DNA of 29,673 nucleotides from a virus, in the IMG/VR virus record IMGVR_UViG_3300046736_000115, positions 1 through 29,673 of that record. The stretch is one strand, 5' to 3'. The notes beneath the pieces were generated by a model. The model was not told the DNA's origin and did no database searches. It saw nothing but the letters and a program-made list of their open reading frames with translations. The translations under genes were made by a program, and so were the position numbers. Below are positions 27,448 to 29,673 of this stretch, in pieces (the stretch's first letter is position 1; each line of letters begins with the position of its first letter).

Positions 27448-29349
27448 ATGGATCGCGCGTTCGGGCTCCTCCACGTCAAAGCCTTCGACGCCGAGCGCCG
27501 GGTGTTTTCCGGCCTCGCCTCCACGCCCGACCTCGATCGCCAGGGGCAGAGCGTGGACCCGATGGGCGTGACCTACCGGAACCCGGTCCCGCTGCTGTTT
27601 CACCACGATCAAAAGCAACCCGTCGGCACGGCCATCCTGAGCACGACGGCCGACGGCATCGCCTTCGAGGCCACGCTCCCGACGGTCACCACGCCGGGCC
27701 GACTGAAAGACCGCGTCGACGAGGCCTGGCACACGATCGAGAACCGGCTGATCACGGGCGTCTCGGTGGGCCTGCTGGTGCAGGAGAAATCCGTCCAAGC
27801 GATCAAGGGCGGCGGCTATCGCCTCACGAAGACCGAAATTGTGGAACTGTCGCTCGTCACGATCCCGGCCAATACGCAGGCCACGATCCTGGCGGTGAAA
27901 TCACTGGCCGCGTCAGGCCCTGACCCGTCCCGCGCTGGGGACCTTCACCCGATTGTGCGCGTGACAAAGGGCACGCTCCCCATGACGACCACCGAACAAA
28001 TCACCGCCCTCGAGAACAAGCGCGCGGCCCATGTGGGACGCATGAACGACATCCAGACGACGTGCGCGACGGACGGCCGATCGAAGGACGACGCCGAGCG
28101 GACGGAGTTCAGCACCTTGCAGGTCGAGGTCAAGACCATCGACGCCGAGCTGGTCGACGCGCGCGAGATGGAACGCCTCAACATCGCCCAGGCCAAGCCG
28201 GTGGTGGCGCCCGCCCTGGCGATGAAGACCACGTCGGTGATCAGCGTCCAGCCCAACGTGGCGCCGGGCAGCGCGTTTGTGCGCCTGGCGTGCGCGAAAC
28301 TCGTGTGCAACGGTAATCTCTTCGAGGCCGCGGAGTACGCGAAACGCTGGAACGATTCGACCCCCGAAGTCGCGCTCGCGCTCAAGGCCGCCGTCGCCCC
28401 GGGCACGACCACGGATGCGACCTGGGCGCTGCCGCTCGTGAACCAGGGCATCGCGAACGAGTTTATCGAACTCTTGCGACCCGCGACGATCCTCGGCAAG
28501 ATCCCCGGGCTGCGGATGGTGCCTTTTAATGTCAAGGTTCCCTCTCAGACCGCCGGGGGCTCATACGGTTGGGTCGGCGAGAGCAAGCCGAAGCCGGTCA
28601 CGAAACTGGCGTTCTCGTCGGTCTCGCTCGGCGTCGCCAAGGCCGCGGGCATCATCGTCCTCACCGAGGAACTCGTCCGTTTGTCGAATCCCTCCGCGGA
28701 GGCGCTCGTGCGCGCCGATATGGTCGCGGGCATCGCCCAGTTCCTCGATGCGCAGTTCATCGACCCTGCGGTCGCCGCCGTGGCGAACGTCAACCCGGCC
28801 TCGATCACCAACGGCGCCCCGACCGCCGCGGCGACCGCGAGCCCCCTCGCCGACATCCTCGGACTGATTCAACACTTCGTGACGAACAACATCTCGCCGG
28901 CCGGGGTGACGTTCATCATGAGCGCTGCCAACGCGCTGTCGTTGTCGTTCCGCACGAACCTCGATGGGTCGCCGCAGTTTCCCGGGATCGGGATCGAGGG
29001 CGGCGCGTATCGCGGGTTGACGTTCATCACGAGCCAGGCCGCTGGCGCGAACATCGTCGCGCTGCAACCCAACCTGATTCTGTACGCCGACGATGGCGGC
29101 GTGACGATCGACGCCTCGCGCGAAGCCTCGCTGCAGATGGACAGCGCGCCCGCGTCGCCGGCCGATGCCACGACCGTCTTCGTGTCGCTCTGGCAAACCA
29201 ACACGGTGGGGTTGCGCGCCGAGCGGTACGTGAACTGGAACAAAGCGAATGCGAACGCGGTCAAGTACCTGACGGCCGCGAACTACCCGGCGCCGGCGGG
29301 CACCACGACCACGCGCGCCCTCGACGAGGCCCCACCCCGCAGCAAGTAG
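27448..29349 (+). CDS. HK97 prohead protease fused to major capsid protein
   Basis: This 633-residue single frame joins two functions. Residues 1-155 are a peptidase U35/S78-type prohead protease with SGLASTPDLDRQG, the catalytic His in FHHDQKQPVG (His 52/53) and Ser 135 in VELSLVTIPAN. Residues about 179-260 form the delta-like scaffolding domain, rich in coiled coil. The rest is an HK97-fold capsid protein (WALPLVNQGIANEFIELLRP, GWVGESKPKPVTKLAFSSVS, VLTEELVRLSNPSAEALVRA; RAERYVNWNKANANAVKYLT). A possible internal start ATG 27982 has no clear ribosome-binding site. Fused forms self-cleave during maturation in other phages; that is inference here. Confidence 0.93.
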   Translation: MDRAFGLLHVKAFDAERRVFSGLASTPDLDRQGQSVDPMGVTYRNPVPLLFHHDQKQPVGTAILSTTADGIAFEATLPTVTTPGRLKDRVDEAWHTIENRLITGVSVGLLVQEKSVQAIKGGGYRLTKTEIVELSLVTIPANTQATILAVKSLAASGPDPSRAGDLHPIVRVTKGTLPMTTTEQITALENKRAAHVGRMNDIQTTCATDGRSKDDAERTEFSTLQVEVKTIDAELVDAREMERLNIAQAKPVVAPALAMKTTSVISVQPNVAPGSAFVRLACAKLVCNGNLFEAAEYAKRWNDSTPEVALALKAAVAPGTTTDATWALPLVNQGIANEFIELLRPATILGKIPGLRMVPFNVKVPSQTAGGSYGWVGESKPKPVTKLAFSSVSLGVAKAAGIIVLTEELVRLSNPSAEALVRADMVAGIAQFLDAQFIDPAVAAVANVNPASITNGAPTAAATASPLADILGLIQHFVTNNISPAGVTFIMSAANALSLSFRTNLDGSPQFPGIGIEGGAYRGLTFITSQAAGANIVALQPNLILYADDGGVTIDASREASLQMDSAPASPADATTVFVSLWQTNTVGLRAERYVNWNKANANAVKYLTAANYPAPAGTTTTRALDEAPPRSK

Positions 29350-29354
29350 CCGAC

Positions 29355-29673
29355 ATGGGGTTCTTCTCGTCGTTCCGCTCGATCCTCGCGCGCGCAAAAA
29401 TGCCGCCCGCCGCGGCGCCGGTCTCGAGATCCGGTAGCCGCGGCTGGTGGCCGATCGTGCGCGAGCCCTATACGGGCGCCTGGCAGCGCAACGACGAGAT
29501 CACGACGGACACGGCCCTCGGCTACTGGGCCGTGTACGCCTGCGTCGCGCAGATCGCCACCGACATCTCGAAGCTGCCACTGTGCCTCGTTGAGCAGACC
29601 GACGAGCGGATCTGGACGGAGACGAGCAATCCGGCCTACTCGCCGGTGTTACGTCAGCCCAACCGTTACCAAA
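29355..29673 (+). CDS. Phage portal protein, 5' part (continues at base 1)
   Basis: The portal gene begins at ATG 29355, 5 bases after the capsid stop. The first residues are MGFFSSFRSILARAKMPPAA, followed by WWPIVREPYTGAWQ and ALGYWAVYACVAQIATDISK, a typical N-terminal clip/helix region. The frame continues past 29546 into base 1 of the window. The 3' 127 bases duplicate the left end. Confidence 0.95.
   Translation, partial: MGFFSSFRSILARAKMPPAAAPVSRSGSRGWWPIVREPYTGAWQRNDEITTDTALGYWAVYACVAQIATDISKLPLCLVEQTDERIWTETSNPAYSPVLRQPNRYQ
29547..29673. repeat. Terminal direct repeat, right copy (assembly overlap)
   Basis: This is the exact copy of 1-127; see the left copy. Removing one copy leaves a 29,546-bp circle with an intact portal frame. 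Confidence 0.95.

Noticed and set aside
1-29673. CRISPR arrays, insertion sequences or rRNA genes
   Set aside because: No regularly spaced repeat array, transposase or rRNA segment was found on reading both strands.

Overview
The window is the complete genome of a small, high-GC temperate siphovirus with an HK97-type capsid. It was assembled as a circle and cut open inside the portal gene. Bases 1-127 repeat exactly at 29547-29673, so the unique circular length is 29,546 bp, and the portal gene (start 29355) reads across the junction to its stop at 1203. The host is probably a high-GC Gram-negative bacterium. The sequence does not identify it further, except that it should carry a tRNA-Arg(CCT) gene whose 3' half matches the phage attachment site.

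Layout around the circle. (1) Lysogeny block, minus strand, 10753-12850: XRE repressor, tyrosine integrase, and a small basic protein overlapping the integrase end. Next to it, at 10677-10726, lies an attP core that is the 3' half of tRNA-Arg(CCT), flanked on each side by a pair of 13-bp-spaced direct repeats that look like integrase arm sites. (2) An AT-rich switch region (about 12851-12957) separates the repressor from a rightward early operon. (3) Early operon, plus strand, 12958-22502: Cro-like and excisionase-like DNA-binding proteins, a conserved phage protein that may be a single-strand annealing protein, an MT-A70 DNA methyltransferase, a PD-(D/E)XK-like protein, a YqaJ-type exonuclease, a NinB-like protein, a replication-initiation-like protein, many small unknown proteins, a glycoside-hydrolase-like protein, RusA resolvase and small membrane proteins. 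(4) Two BppU/collagen-like tail-fibre genes (22522-23783). (5) Packaging and head: two HNH endonucleases, large terminase, a ribbon-helix-helix protein, a single gene fusing prohead protease to major capsid protein, then the portal. (6) Connector, head closure, tail completion, tail tube, tail chaperones with a classic -1 frameshift signal, tape measure, tail hub, receptor-binding-like protein and small late genes up to 10602.

Two 88-codon coiled-coil genes (17371-17637 and 23788-24054) run against the surrounding transcription, each with a promoter-like element almost touching its ATG. They look like independently expressed accessory genes. Genes are tightly packed, mostly with ATGA, GTGA or TGATG overlaps, which implies translational coupling. 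No small terminase, canonical endolysin or canonical holin was recognised; the glycoside-hydrolase-like protein and three small membrane proteins are the only lysis candidates.
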